Of a DNA stretch of 64,000 bases, positions 1-12,720 are shown in pieces; position 1 is the first letter of the stretch; each line of letters begins with the position of its first letter. A model generated the notes under the pieces. It was given only the letters and a program-made list of their open reading frames with translations, was not told the DNA's origin and did no database searches. The DNA is from Pyricularia pennisetigena (lineage: Eukaryota; Ascomycota; Sordariomycetes; Magnaporthales; Pyriculariaceae): NCBI RefSeq assembly GCF_004337985.1, contig NC_043741.1, forward strand, positions 322,747 to 386,746, given 5' to 3'. A program made the translations under genes and the position numbers.

Positions 1-345
1 TAAAATTAGTGGTTTTGCGTTATTTATAAAAAAATTTATATGTAAAAATTCCTTTCGTTTTTGCGATTTTCCCTATATAAATTTTAACGGATTATAATCG
101 TTATTAATAAAATGCGAAATGGGTATCGATGGTGTTTATGGGTGGACGTATAATATATTAAATAAAATTTACCTTAGACGGATTGTAAAATAAATAATTT
201 TGCGACATTTGGATTAAAATTTATATATAAAAATTCCTTTCGCTTTTGCGATTTTTTACATATAAATTTTAACGGATTATAATCGTTATTATTAAAATAC
301 GAAATGGGTATCGATAGTATTTTTGGGTTAATAATGGGGATACCG
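1..345. repeat. ~183-bp tandem repeat, two units (copy 1)
   Basis: Two head-to-tail units about 183 bp apart, each with a block reading like AATTCCTTTCG, then a stretch that includes GGATTATAATCG and a GGGTATCGATGG-like stretch. The same two-unit array recurs at about 41,940-42,270 and, reverse-complemented, at about 10,120-10,500. At both of those places it abuts the 5' end of a RecQ-like helicase relic. Very AT-rich; no credible coding capacity. The left edge is cut by the window. Confidence 0.7.
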
Positions 346-479
346 CCATAAACGGATAAAGGGCGGGTTAAATCCAATTTTTAATTGGCGTACCGGGTAT
401 AAAAAACTTTGGATTAATGAAAAAGGCCTACCAATTCCTATTTTCAACGATATTCTTTTTCGATATTTTGCGTGGTTGT

Positions 480-696
480 GGAATAATAAGGGAATATCGG
501 TCGCAAAAAGGCCAAAAATACCGCCATAAACGGCGAAAATCGACAAATTGTCCTCAAACCTGAACCAAAGCGTTCTTTGGATGGACCCACAGGTATATTG
601 CAAAACCGCAATTGAGCCACGAAGTGGAGCGAAGCGAACGAAGTGGATTAATTGTGGAGCTTTGGGCTTCAGGGATAAGCCCTGAGACTAGGTAAG
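480..696 (-). repeat. Dispersed repeat M1
   Basis: A repeat that ends in TAGTCTCAGGGCT (minus-strand reading) and contains a CAATTGCGGCTTTGCA block and the stretch TCGCTTCGCTCCACTTC. Related copies lie at about 9,808-9,985 (+), 26,661-26,800 (+), 28,445-28,554 (-) and 42,440-42,625 (-). No coding potential. It often sits at the junction between larger repeats, here between the 183-bp array and a truncated copia LTR. It could be a non-autonomous DNA element, but I did not find clear target-site duplications. Confidence 0.6.
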
Positions 697-987
697 GGTG
701 TTTTTTCCAAAACTTATATAAAATAATTTTTCGGAAAATCGTATGCGGTACTGGAACGCTTTCTGCCGTGCGGACCCCCATTTCGATATGGGAAGGTATA
801 TAAGGGAAATAACGCAGAATCTCCCCCACCAATAAATTTAAATTGTTAACCCCAAAATTAATCAACCATTTTAGTAAATAATTTAACATATTAAAACTTT
901 GTAATTACAGGATTTTATAGCCTAATTAGCATTACGCGGCACCTAAGCAATTTCCTAAACCCCTTCTAATAACCTATTTTATTAACA
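697..987 (+). mobile_element. Truncated Ty1/copia LTR (family A), 3' part
   Basis: Matches the 3' half of the family-A LTR (compare 15,713-16,269 and 23,027-23,583) and ends in ATTAACA at 987. Its 5' half is missing and replaced by repeat M1. It is followed directly by the untranslated leader of the same family, so it is a 5' LTR on the plus strand. The open frames across it, and across every other copy, are shadows of this LTR rather than genes. Confidence 0.65.
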
Positions 988-1268
988 AATTATAAACCCG
1001 GAAAGGCTTTAATTTGTACACCAAAGTGCATTTTGCATCGTTAAAAAACCTGAAATTTAGGTTTTATTTTGGTTATTGCCGCATCCTTATAATACGCATA
1101 TTAATAAAGATATTGCTGATTTTGTGCGAAATTGTTAGTTGTAGGCGTTAATTCAGCACCTGACCCCCTGTTTTTACAGAGGGGATCGCTGAAAATTAAC
1201 GTTCGACTCAGATCTAATTTTCGGGCAAGTAGCGCTTGCTTATATTGCAAACACAAAAGTGTTGGTGT

Positions 1269-1909
1269 TGTGAGGAGGTTACGAGATAGAATAAGCTTAA
1301 TCTTGAACGCGGTAAAAGGTGGATCACGTATAAGGTTGATGGAACGTTGAAATGGCAGATAACCGTCTGCTAGCGGGTAATAGAGATAATATATTGTTGT
1401 TGCACAATCGATTCGTTAAATCCTTGAATCGATAAAGGTATGAAGGTGATGAATCTAGGGCTAAGTTATGAATTACGTGTTCGAATCCGTAGGTGCAGAT
1501 CTTCGATCCGGATGTCCGGAATGCGGGGTCACGTCACATGATTTGGCCTTATTCATGTGACTGACCTGCCGACCTATTGAGCCCAACGGCCTATTGTGCT
1601 TATGCATGCACAGAAAATCTGCGACCACAACGGGATTCGAACACACGCACTTTAACGTATATATAATATAGATAATGGTACGTGCATTAAACCATTAAGC
1701 TAGATTAAATATGACGTATTTGTTTTGTTGTGGAAACCATGAACAAAGACGTAATATATAAAGCTTTGTATGTAAAAACGCGTATACGTTTTATTTGTTA
1801 TTTATTTATTTATTCGATGCAGGGTGACTAATAAAATTAGCCCGTGCTAGCCGTTATAAAATAATGCAGGGTAGCTAATATAATTAGCCCTGCGCTAGCC
1901 ATGTTCACA
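1269..1909 (+). mobile_element. Solo LTR, family B (copy 1), 641 bp
   Basis: Begins TGTGAGGAGG and ends GTTCACA. It is flanked by a perfect 5-bp target-site duplication GGTGT at 1,264-1,268 and 1,910-1,914. The uninterrupted site is visible in another copy of the host repeat near 21,490. The base composition is balanced and the element is much less RIP-damaged than its surroundings, so it inserted late. It holds a tRNA-like segment on the minus strand. It lacks one copy of a short GGCCGTTAGGCT-type tandem unit found in other copies, which accounts for part of its shorter length. Confidence 0.88.
1620..1706 (-). other. tRNA-like segment inside solo LTR B copy 1
   Basis: On the minus strand a box-A-like TAGCTTAATGG is followed about 60 nt later by a box-B-like motif, which in this copy reads TGTTCGAATCC and so is damaged. 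Between them lies a potential stem ACGTA/TACGT. No seven-pair acceptor stem can be formed, so I do not call a functional tRNA. See the better preserved copy at 19,552-19,638. Confidence 0.45.
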
Positions 1910-2377
1910 GGTGTGGTTTTTATAAATCGTGCACGCCACTGTAATTGGCTCGAATTTTTAATAGGGTTCACGGTAGCAAATTAGGGCCAAAAACCCCTGT
2001 ATTCGTTCGCTAAGAACCCCCTAAATTTCTAATGCGTTTAATGAGGTTCGCGTTGACCCATAAACCCATTAGCGGAATTACGTTGACTGGCAAATCGTTA
2101 CCCTGTACGATATTCTGCACGCTACCCTGCACGATACCCTGCACGTCGTTTCCCTGCACGATACCCTGCAGATTACCTTGCACCCGTTTGGCGAATTGAA
2201 TTCATTTCGTGCACCTGGATTGGTACAAATACCAGGGCACCCACTAATTGCGGATTTTAGGGATTCCAACCCTGTATTTTAGTGGATTTCAACAACTAAA
2301 ATAGCAGAAAACCCTACAATTGGCAGCTTTAGGCCTATAACCGTTAAAAGGCGAAGGGTATTATTAATAATATGGGT

Positions 2378-2933
2378 TATTAACAATATGGGTTACTAGC
2401 AAGGGTTTCGGCATTAGGCTAGGTGCGGCGTGGTGCTAGTTGCGCTATAAAGGCCTGTAATTACAGGGTTTTAATTCACTAAACTGTTCACTAAATTTTG
2501 GGATTAATAAATTCGATTCATTGGTGGGGGAAACTTTGCTTTATCTCCCTTGTATACTCTCCGACATCAAAGTGGGGGTCCGCACCCTTGAAAGCGTTCT
2601 GGTGCCGCACACGATTTGCCGAAAAATTATTTTGTACAGGTTTTTGAAAAAACACCCTTATTACCACATAATCTATCTTTAAGTTCGCATTAATTTGCTA
2701 ATTTGGTGAAGATTTCAACCCGATATAGCGTAGCTGACTCGCAGGTGCAGGGTCGGTATAAACCCGGTACAGGGTAAACCCCATTCGCCGACCGTTTGAA
2801 CCGCAACTCCTGCAACACAAAATATAACGGAAAATCCGACAACCCCAACAGCCCCACTTCGGCACTATCGATTGTGGCTAATATACAGACAACATTAGAC
2901 CCATTACATGCTTATCAACGCATATAATTAACA
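2378..2933 (-). mobile_element. Ty1/copia LTR, family A (copy 2)
   Basis: Full-length LTR in minus-sense orientation. It carries the family landmarks (the GGGGGTCCGCACC block and the TGCCGCACACGAT block) and ends ATTAACA at 2,933. The first dinucleotide is eroded (TATTAACA for TGTTAACA). I could not find a matching 5-bp duplication at its flanks. Confidence 0.6.
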
Positions 2934-3205
2934 GGTATAACAAGTCCTAGATTTCATAGGATATATCCCGTTAAGCAACTAGCTTAGTTAATTATAGCTA
3001 TAAAATTAGCGAATTGCGAACATAACTCAGGCTACCCTATAATGGAAACAGCCTTATGTCGGGCCCTCCAGGCCCAAACGAAGTTCTAACCGCTAAATTG
3101 TAGGACCAAGATGTTACGATCAAGGTATCGGGTAACCTGTTCTTAGGGTAAAATATAGTGGGTTAAAGCAACTAAGCGTTTTGTTTGGGTAATTGGGGTT
3201 CTTAA
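2934..3205. other. Spacer between two LTRs, unassigned
   Basis: About 270 bp between two family-A LTRs. The base composition is less AT-rich than the surroundings, and it includes a short GGGCCCTCCAGGCCC palindrome-like patch near 3,060-3,075. No open frame and no recognised repeat. Confidence 0.4.
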
Positions 3206-3777
3206 TGTTAACAATATTGGTTACTAACAGGGGTTTGGGCATTAGCTTAGGTGCGGCGTGGTACTAGTTGTATTGTAAAAGCCTGTTATTACAGGGTTTA
3301 AATACACTAAATTGTTCACTAAAGTGGTTCACTAATTTTGGGATTAATAGATTTAATCATTGGTGGGGGAAATCTTGCTTTATTTCCCTTACATACTTTC
3401 CGACATTGAAATAGGGGTCCGTACCCGGCAAAGGTTTCCGGTGCCGCACACGATTTTCCGAAAAATTATTTTGTATGCGTTGCTAAAAAAACACCTTTAT
3501 TTTCATACAAACCATTTTTGGGTCCGCATTTATTTGCTAATTTAATAAAAAATTTCAAACCGGTACAGGGTAGCTAGTTCGGAGGTGCAGGGTGGGTATT
3601 AAACCCGGTTCAGGGTAAAACCCCATGCGCTGACATTTTGAATCGCAATTCCTGCAATACACAAAATATAACAGAAAATCCGACAGCCCCAACAACCCCA
3701 TTTCGGGACTATCCATTGTGGCTTATATATAGATAACAATGGACCCATTATATGCTAGATAACGCATATAGTTAACA
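3206..3777 (-). mobile_element. 3' LTR of Ty1/copia relic 1 (family A), 572 bp
   Basis: In plus coordinates it runs from TGTTAACAATATT at 3,206 to GTTAACA at 3,777, giving the TG...CA ends and the short TGTTAAC/GTTAACA terminal inverted repeat. It is immediately preceded, in sense orientation, by a polypurine tract AAAAGAAAGGGGG (3,778-3,790), the expected plus-strand priming site. This identifies it as the 3' LTR of the minus-strand element that follows. Confidence 0.75.
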
Positions 3778-3859
3778 CCCCCTTTCTTTTGTTACTATTT
3801 ACATAAAATCGGAAAAAAAAGTATAAAAAAAAAGAATAAAACTTAAAAAAAAGTATCCC

Positions 3860-4070
3860 CTTTATGTCCCAACCCGACTCGAACTCCCGATATAAACCCC
3901 CTGGCTAACTAAGCCTTTTGTACCAATTTGTAACCCCCGAAATGGACGAACCCCCGAATTGGAAAAAACCCCCAAAATTGTAATAACCCCCGGATTCGAA
4001 CCCCCGATTTGCATAATATTAACCCACAGAATTAACTATTAAACCAGGTAGCTAATTTGGCTATTCGTTA
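3860..4070 (-). repeat. G5-run cluster with tRNA-like box B, 3' end of copia relic 1
   Basis: On the minus strand about six runs of five Gs, several in the setting GGGGGTTCG, are spaced at roughly 15-25 nt just upstream of the 3' LTR. One reads GGGGGTTCGAATCC, a box-B match, preceded by a weak box A (TAGCTACCTGG). The same array survives at 22,790-22,930 in another copy although both copies are otherwise heavily mutated. It may be part of the element's 3' untranslated region or a tRNA-derived insertion; I cannot separate these. Confidence 0.5.
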
Positions 4071-4614
4071 GTAGTAGTCCAAATTCGGTATATTATATAA
4101 GGTATTTCGAATACGTAAATCGCCCAAAATAAAAGCTTTTTCAATTTTAATTCAGCTTTGGGTATAAAGGCGGTATAAATTGCTTATTAATCAACCTATA
4201 TAAGGCAAATTCGGGGAATACGGCCGGTATTAGGCTAGTTAACATCCAATATTTGCAAATAAAGGAAATGTAATAGGTAATTAGCTAACGAAACAATTGA
4301 ATACCCTAAAATTCAATGGGTAAAAACTAAATTTTTAAAGCTTTAAACTTTATAAACTTTAAAAAGACTTGGTAAATTAGAAACGTTAGGGGCTCTGTTA
4401 GGCCACTAGCAGGCAGTTGTTTGGATTCCAGGTATTTTAGGGTTACTAATTTTTCTGCAACTAATTCCCGTATATAGTGAAATTTTCATAACGTATATTT
4501 AGTACGTTAATAATGCGTAAAATTAAATACGTTAGCTATAAAGCCTATATTATTTCCAAATGTTGCACTAAAGCCTTTTATAGGTAACCCGATCTTTATA
4601 GATAAGCTTTTAAA

Positions 4615-4986
4615 CTACTGTATTTTACGCAGGGCTTCCGTTAAGGCATCGGTTTCGGTTGTTGGAGTGTTTAAAACTATAATATTAACCTTTTTGCATT
4701 TCCCCGTTATAAAGCCCCCAAATAGGGTATACAAATATCCGTAAATGGATTTCAAATTTTCCCTAGCCCCGGCAAAATCGCTATTACTAAATACCAGTAA
4801 TTTTAAACCTTTACAACCCCCCATTAATAAACTGGGTGGTAATTCGGCTTTAAACACTTTATTTCCATGAGAAATAAATGGGGATTTAATACCCGTTAAA
4901 TAACGTAATAAATTTTGAATTGCCGTTAAATGGATTGTCGTAGCTTTTATTAAAAAAACGTAACAACCATTAAACCGCAAAACCAA
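4615..4986 (-). pseudogene. Ty1/copia RNase H remnant (relic 1)
   Basis: Longest surviving open piece of relic 1, 123 codons, at the C-terminal end of pol. It shows the copia RNase H pattern: LRYLTGIKSP, then a FSNSDFAG segment (equivalent to the usual SDADWAG), KSIYGYLYTLFGG, then a SerThr/Thr-Glu-Thr-Asp-Ala segment in place of the family's STEAEY. The reading frame is open by chance survival, and the upstream reverse transcriptase is broken by stops. No function is expected. Confidence 0.8.
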
Positions 4987-6198
4987 TATCCGGGCGCGTT
5001 AATAATATTATATACATAAGGGTGCCAATAATACGCTATAATAATTTAATTTTCAACGCATTTACGGGCTTAACCCCGCTATATTTTAATATACCCGGTT
5101 GTAAAGGAACAAATAATATAGGTTTGCGATTAATTAATCCGAACGTTGCTAATATTTCCTTTACATACTAACTTTAATGGAACCAAAACAGGCGTTTAAG
5201 CCTTTCCTTTTCAATTTAAACGCTTAAAAATTAGGCTGCAGGGCCCCTATTTTCCAACGCGTATACGTTATCAAAACGGGCTTTTAAATCCTAAATATAC
5301 TGCAATTTAAGACCTATTAGCAGGCAATCGTTTACAAAAATAACGATAAAATGTTTAAATTTAACGTTATGAAAAACAACGGGATTAAAGATTAACGGTT
5401 TAAAACCTTTTTTAAAAAATAGGGTTTTGTATTTGTTTTACCATTTTTTTGGACCCTGTTTCAAACCGTATAACGCCTTTTCCAACTGTATAACCTCCAA
5501 TTCTTTCGGATTATAACCCATTTCCACTGACATTTTAGCGGTAGTAAGGTTACAAATTTTGGCCTGTTCGTTAAAACCGTTTGGAATTTGCAAATATATA
5601 TTTACGTCGGTAAAATCACTATTTAAAAACGCACCGATAAAATCGATTTGTTTTATTTCCTAATTTTGTGCATTCGCTATAGCGAAAAATATACGACAGG
5701 TAGGTGGTATACTAGTGCTAGCAAAAATATCTATATAATTTAGGTTTTCGACCTATAAAAAACCCCTAATAACAAGTTTAATTTTATATTTTATAGGTTT
5801 ATTATTTTTATCTTTTTGTAATTCAAATACCGGCCGGGTAGAAACGAGTTTACAGTTTATAAGCATTTTAATTTTAGGGATAAAACGGAAGGTTTTTGCG
5901 GTAACGATTTGGTCGAAAACAAGCACTAAAGCAGCCTACCATTTAGCATCTTCAGGGTTATGTAAGGCCTGTTGGTAGCTATTTGGTTCACCGTTTTTAA
6001 TGGGCTTTTTCTTTATTTCTTTTGGGCTTAAAAACAAAGATAATGTACGTAATTTATATCCATTAAATTTGGGTTTTCGAACTTCGAACTTAACTTCATG
6101 TTTTGCATTTTAGGTGCTGAAAACACCGGAACTTCCGATGTTTTAAATACTGGATTAGGTACCGCTACCGCTATAGGCTTTGGGGGGTGAATAAAAGG

Positions 6199-6735
6199 TT
6201 ATACAGGCCTGGCGGGCAATGTATTTTCAAGGTTTAGAAACCCTGTAACGGGCGGTAATTGCCCTATAATAGGTGGTAAATACCCTATATTATTAGGGCT
6301 TTTTAGGGGATAATCATCCGCTGCAATGCTGTTAATTTCGTTTTTAAATTCAAAATTAAAATCCCTTTTTAAATTTGTATTTTCCCCCTTTGAAATCTGT
6401 AACGTTTCCTCTGCAATAGCAAAATTTATAACGGTTATACCCTCTATTATTTTTACGGTCGAGGTTTTGTAAACGGCCCGTTTAGTGGGTGCGTAAACCA
6501 ACGTTGTAAAATTTAATAAATGGGCTAAAAGTTTCACCGTTTCGGTGCGGGGAACCAGTTTATTAAATTTTTGGCGTTTTTCCAGCGGTATAACACCCTG
6601 GTATACAGCACCAATAACCCAAAAATACCTTAAATTGGGCTTGTGCGGTAATCCAGGTCGGAATTCGGAATAAAATTCCTCGTAAAGTGTTAAATCCTTA
6701 TTAATTACCGCTATACGGTTAACTAAATTAACCAC
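6199..6735 (-). pseudogene. Ty1/copia integrase C-terminal remnant (relic 1)
   Basis: 178 open codons whose sequence is largely repeated at 16,880-17,570 in relic 2, with the shared block VPRTETVKLLA and the tail rich in Pro, Glu and Asn. It follows the integrase core (about 7,100-6,780, itself broken by stops) and precedes reverse transcriptase, so it is the integrase-RT linker of a copia polyprotein. It is not an independent gene. Confidence 0.7.
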
Positions 6736-9700
6736 GGCAGGTAATAACCAATATTATAAATATAATGGTAAACCCCACGTTACAATGGTAAACCGAAGCC
6801 TATCCAAAATAACCCCAACGAACCGCTCCGTTAATCCGTTTTGGCCGTGGTTATAAGGGTTTAAAATGCTAAAATTAATACTCTTGTTTGTAAACCAATT
6901 TTAAAGGTTTACATTAACTTCGTGCCCCCCATCGAAGTGAAAATTCAAGGGGTAGCGCCCGTACGTAGTTTTTAAACCCTGAAAAAGCCTTTAATAACCA
7001 CTAAAACCGTAGGTCCGGCTTTATTTCTTAATGGGATCGACCACCGAAAACGTGATTTTCGGTCCACTAATAACAAAAGTACGGGCTTTTTATTGTGCAA
7101 ATTAGGTTTAAAGGTCACTGTATTACCCTTTATAAAATCGAAAATATTAGGGGGTGTAAGGAGTGCGATTTTATTTGTAAGCCTAACAGAAATGATTTTA
7201 ATGTAAGCAATATAGGTAATTACCCTAATTCTGTCGAAATTAGGTAAATCTTTTACAGTTTTATCGGTTTTTCTTTAGCAAAAATAACCCTATATACCCT
7301 GAACGCCTATGCCATAATAGGGTTTTTTGGGCCTGGATTTCATTACAATTACCTGTAATTCCGTTTCCTTCAGGGGTTAACCAGCCGTTTGTAATTTGTT
7401 TTAGCTTCAAAGGGAGGTGATTTATAAAAGCCTGCTTAAAATCCGATAATAAAGGAGGTTTTAACAACGGATTTTCTGTATGGGAAACCCCTTTTTTTCG
7501 GAAATAGTCCCTTTTATATTAGGTTGCATAAAAGGGTTACCTAACGGTATACCGGGCCTGCGGGGCCCAATTTTACATTGATTTTCAAGGCTTTTACCAT
7601 GAAATTTCTGCGTTACAGGTGAATTTACGGCTATTTCCGTATTTTGTTCGGGATTTAGTTTTTCCATTACCGTAATTTTTTCCGTTTCCGAATCGGTGTG
7701 AATTTCATAATCCCTTTTAGGGTTTATGTTATTTAGTTCTGTTTTTAACGGGGCTGCGTAGCCCTTTATAACCCTCTATAAGGTCATGCTAAAAACGGTA
7801 TTATATTCACCTATTATCCAGGCGTAATTCGAAATTTTTAGTATATATCGAACAAGGATATCGCACCTTTTAACCCTCAAACAAAACGAATATTTAGCGG
7901 TGCTTAAGCGTTTTTACGCTTTGCGATCCTTATCGTACAGGGTATTTTTTAATAATACGCCCCTTATATTATAGTGTGTAAAACCATTAACGATATTTAT
8001 TCCAAACGAGGGGATATATAAAACGTTATTTAACGTAACCTCTTTAAATTCGTTAGCCTTTTGGCCGTAACGAACCTATACTTTTACAGTTCGGGTGCCT
8101 ACAGGCTCAATAGGGCCACTTCCTGTACCAATATCGACTGTAAAACCGGGGGTATAATCGGTGAAGAATTGCTTATTTGCAAAAATATGGTACGTATTAC
8201 TTATATTGTACAGGATAGGGTAACCTAGGTTCCAAGGTTTAGGGGTCCTTTTTACGCCGCGTCCAGGTTTCGTTTTAGCTTTAAAATTAGTTGTTAAAAT
8301 TTGTGGTTTTAACGTTTTACCAGTATCGGTTTCCGAATCCGAATCCGAACGTAATTTTATAATTGCGCTAATAGCGGAATTAACCTCCTATTCCAGGGCG
8401 TTATACGTTGCGCCTTCGTTAACGCTACCTAGAATCGAGCCCGTAAATAGTTCGAAATCCATTACAATTATGGATGTTCCGGCGGTTAATTCGCTGGAAG
8501 AGGATTTAGTATCTTTTGCAAAAGCAGAATCCGAATTAGAATTTTTATTACCCTTTTTTCGTGATTTAAAAGTGGTTTCCTGCCCATTATTTTCCTTTTT
8601 AGCCCCCTTTTTAACGTTTTTTTACCCGTTTTTTACGTTTAAACCTATAATTAGCAGCTTTAGCCGTTGTAAAACCTGAAATCGAATTTTCGGATATAAA
8701 GTCCGCCATAAGGTATTGCAAATTTAACTTTTCCGAATTTTGGCCTATAACCTGTAAAACCCGTTGGGTATTGCGTTGGCGTTCGGTCCAAATAGGGATT
8801 ATCCCCTCCAGGGCTCGTGAATACTAATTTCGTACGTTTACGGGGTTGGTTTGCACGTTAGTATTCGCTAATTTAGTTATTAGTTACTTAAAACGGCTGT
8901 TAAATTTAGGTATTGATTTTTTAAATTTCGAAAAATTTCAAGCGTGGAATTCCCGATATAATGAATTTCGACTAATTTTGGGTGCATCGGAATAGCTATT
9001 TTCCAAAGTTGTGTAAGCCGTTACGAGGCTGGAATGCCATACAATGGATTGTAACAGGTTTTTAATTAAACTGTTTTTTATAAGCAATAATAGGATTATT
9101 TGCTCGTATTCCGGTAAAATATAACCAATTTTAGGGTTGGGAATAGATTCCGCTGCTTTTATAACCCTAAATTGCATTATTAACGCTTATTTTCACAGAT
9201 CGTAATTGCTAACCCCTATTAATTTGCAATTTTCGGGGAAGGAAAATACCCGTTTCAATAGTTTTTTACCTATTCCGTCACCTAAAATTAGGTTATTAGG
9301 TGGATTAGGGGGTGCGGTAGCGGTAATTGGTTTAATATCCAAATTAGCATTTAAATTAGTTGAATTACCGCTTTTTAGGGTTAACAGGGCAGTTAATTGT
9401 TAAATTATCCTTTAAAATCAATCCATTTGCGTAATTAACGCTTTTAATTAAAGGTTTTGGGCTTGTAATTTAACGGTTAAAACTTCGTTTGGGTTGGGTT
9501 TAGCCCCCTATTTGCTGGAATTGGGCCTGGAAGGCCCAATATAGAGCTTTTTTCCATTGTAGGGCAATTAAAATTATAATTGCAATTCGCTAATTTATAA
9601 TTATAATTAATGAACCTAATCGCCTAAGTGTAAATACCTTATTTAATTTAGGATTTGCTATACCGTTTGCCTTTTAACGGGTATAGGCCTGTAACTACCA

Positions 9701-9807
9701 ATTATAGGGCTTACTGCTATTTTCAATGGTTAAAGTCCACTAAAATACAGGGTTGGAATCCCTAAAATCCGCAATTAATGGGTGCCCTGGTATTTGTACC
9801 AATCCAA

Positions 9808-9985
9808 TAGTCTCAAGGCTCATCCCTGAAACCCAAAGCTCCACCATTAATCCACTCCGTTCGCTTCGCTCCACTTCCTGGCTCAATTGCGGCTTTGCAA
9901 TGTACCTGTGGGTCCATCCAAAAGACGTTTTGGTTCAGGTTTGAGGACAATTTGTTGATTTTCGCCGTTTAAAGCGGTATTTTTG
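9808..9985 (+). repeat. Dispersed repeat M1 (copy 2)
   Basis: Plus-strand copy beginning TAGTCTCAAGGCT and ending in the TTTCGCCGTTTAAAGCGGTA region. It joins the broken 5' side of copia relic 1 to the reversed 183-bp array. Same family as 480-696. Confidence 0.6.
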
Positions 9986-10119
9986 GCCTTTTTGCGACCG
10001 ATATTCCTTTATTATTCCATATTTACGCAAAATATCGAAAAAAGAAAGCATCGTTGAAAATAAGAGTTGGTAAACCTTTTTTATAAATACAAAATCTTTT
10101 GCACCCGGTACGCCAATTA

Positions 10120-10500
10120 AAATTTGGATATAACCAGCCCTTTATCCGTTTATAGCGGTATCCCTATTATTACCCTAAAAACACCATCGATACCCATTTC
10201 GCATTTTAACAATAACAATTATAATCCGTTAAAATTTATATATAAAAGATCGCAAAAACGAAAGAAATTTTTACATATAAATTTTCATCCAAATATAATA
10301 AAATCATTTATTTTACAATCCGTATAGGGTAAGTTTTATTTAATATATTATACGTCCACCTATAAATACCATCGATACTCATTTCGCATTTTACCAACGA
10401 CGCTTATAATCCGTTAAAATTGCTATAAGGCAAATCGCAGAAACGAAACAAACTTTTATATATAAATTTTAATATAAATAACGCAAAACCACTAAATTTA
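10120..10500 (-). repeat. ~183-bp tandem repeat, two units (copy 2, reversed)
   Basis: Reverse complement of the array at 1-345 and 41,940-42,270. It lies just upstream of the RecQ-like relic that begins at about 10,560, the same relation as at 41.9 kb, so array and helicase belong to one larger repeat. Confidence 0.65.
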
Positions 10501-10559
10501 CAATCCGCATAAAATATATATCACATAATACGCTATACATCCACCCATTAAAAAAAACC

Positions 10560-12720
10560 ATTATTTCCGCAAATCTGTATATATTCGTATCAAATTATAT
10601 ATATATATAATATCCGGAAACACGACTATATATATTTCGTTTTCCCACCAAATCGACGCAGCTTTTCGCAGTCCCAATCCCGTACACGCGGCGGTAAATA
10701 CCTCCTCCGACGTATATATCCTCCTGGAATTATACGCCAAAACCAAAGTTTTTGGTAATTTAAACCTATAATATAAACTCGTTTCCTTAACTGCTATATA
10801 ATTTTTAAACATCCACAAACCCCCCAATATTCCTACACGAATCCCATATTATAACCAAATACAATATATATACCGGATTTTATATAGTATAAAAAATATT
10901 GTTTTGCTGGTAAAAACCAGGTACGGGAAAAATATAATATTGCAAATTATTTCGGTTATTCGCAATAATATTATTATTATCCAAATAATCCCATTAAGCA
11001 AATTAAAACAAAAACAATCACGCAATATATAACGTTATCCCGCCGCGAACCCCAAATTAATCGATTAATCCATTTTAAACGTAAATATAAATGTACGGTT
11101 TTTATTACTAAAACTAGTTTTATTCAATATAACTTTTTTTGGAACCCGAAAACCGCTTGTGAATATACGCACAATTTTTTAGGCCCGGAATAAACCACCA
11201 ATTACCGATTTTTTAAATTCTTTCGAAACCCTATATTCCACCAACGTATCGTTTTACTTACTATTAATAAATTTTACACAATTTTGGAATAAAAAGATTT
11301 TGGGGAATCGTTTTTTATATTGCGTTTAATCCGGGTAATTATACCAGCAACCGTACCTATATTCGGGTGCACCGCAACCTTTACAGCAAAAATCAAAACC
11401 TACGTCCTTAACCAATTATATTATAAAAAAATATTACATTTCGTTAAAACGCCTTTCGACCGACCCGAAATTACAACTATAATATAATATCTGGAGCGCA
11501 AAACCCTAATTAACGATTACCGGCGCTTCCTATTCCTAATAGGGAATATTACATTATTATCCGCCACCCGTATTTTTAAAACCAATATATATATATATAT
11601 AAACGCCAAAAACCGCATTATTGAAACACGCCAATTCCTAATAAAAACCCTCGTATTTAGGAAATTTACAAAGCGAAACGCAACCGATATAATTATCCGG
11701 TATAATATATTTATATTTAAAATCGATAAAATTAAAAGTTACGCAAAATTTTCCAAACCGGATTTTAAAATTCGCATTATATTTTCCATTTTATTTTTGG
11801 GTATAATTATAAATATACTTAATATAAACGTATAATGCAATACGGCGCGTTAATATTAAACGTCCCCGCAAACCTAGAGTAAAAGTTCGGACGAACCACA
11901 CGCGGGCCCAACCGTCCAAAAACCGTATATTTTTTTGCGTCCTATTGGTATTTTAATACGCAGGGGTCCATCGCTAAATATAAACCAATTAAACTAAAAT
12001 TTTTAACCAAATTAATTAAATAACCCGCAGTATTACAAAAAAACGCTAAAAATTTATAAATTATTTATTTAAACTTTTTAACGTATTTATCAACGCGGTT
12101 ATTCCCTATTAACCTTCCACGTACCGCTAAATCTAATGTAAACGACAATAACCGGGCAAAAGCGTCGGAATTACCATAAACCGGTTTTTTGATCATATTC
12201 GAACCACGCGTTCCGCCCCATTGGACGTAATAGGAAATAATAAATAGGAAAAAATTAAAAAAGGAAACGCCAAATATGCAAACCTTCGTTAACGTTAAAT
12301 ATTTACGACGAATTATATTGGATTTCATACAGGAAACGAATCCGTCCTTTATAATAAATTAATTAAAAAACTGTGGCAGCGCCTGCGTATATTAAATTGG
12401 AGTTTTACCCGCATTACGCCTTAAAAAACCGCTAATTAAAATACCCAGGAAAAATTCCAAAAAAGATTATATATTTAAACAGCTGGACAAATGGGGTACT
12501 TATTTTATAATAACCATCCTTTTCCCAAACCCGCGGCGGTTATAAGACCAATTGTCCCAATTAATACTATTTAAACCAATAACCTTTAATATCGCCAAAA
12601 AGTTCGTCCATTTTTATAACCGGGAATGGACGAAAAACGATTTGCTGGAAAATATTCCAAATTTACAATTAATTGAATGGTTTAAACAATATAGCGATTA
12701 TTTCATTGTTTAATTCCCAG
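10560..12720 (+). pseudogene. RecQ-like superfamily 2 DNA helicase, RIP-degraded copy 1
   Basis: Frame-shifting translation shows helicase motifs in order. A Walker A (motif I) at about 10,910-10,965 reads LLVKTRYGKNIILQ here (TGYGK in the second copy). Motif Ia follows as IIIIQIIPLSKLKQKQ; then a THNFLGPE-like stretch and a decayed DExH box (TINKFY); motif III FGCTATFTAK near 11,370; and a C-lobe with LSATRIFKT near 11,550. Motifs V and VI are clearer in the second copy. Many TAA/TAG codons interrupt it. Related helicases are known in fungal subtelomeres and repeats; I cannot show telomere linkage here. Reverse complement of 39,760-41,880. Confidence 0.68.

Larger units (their letters stand above)
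988..2377 (+). mobile_element. Leader and 5' start of a Ty1/copia (family A) fragment
   Basis: Reverse-complement match to about 21,100-21,777 and 23,864-24,423, the stretch that follows the 5' LTR of this family. It includes short CAGGGTA-type tandem motifs near 2,100-2,190 and is interrupted by a solo LTR at 1,269-1,909. The fragment breaks off at about 2,377, where an oppositely oriented LTR begins. No gag or pol coding is left. Confidence 0.55.
3778..9808 (-). mobile_element. RIP-degraded Ty1/copia retrotransposon, relic 1 (internal region)
   Basis: Read on the minus strand, domains appear in copia order: gag-like region about 9,450-8,400; a protease-like stretch near 8,300-8,000 whose catalytic Asp motif is lost; integrase about 7,900-6,200; reverse transcriptase about 6,100-5,000, with a GAFLNSDFTD-type motif and ALYGLKQ; and RNase H at 4,615-4,986. 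Many in-frame stops and frameshifts, and extreme A+T, are typical of RIP. The order integrase before reverse transcriptase separates it from Ty3/gypsy. The 5' LTR is missing: the right end runs into repeat M1 at about 9,808. Confidence 0.82.
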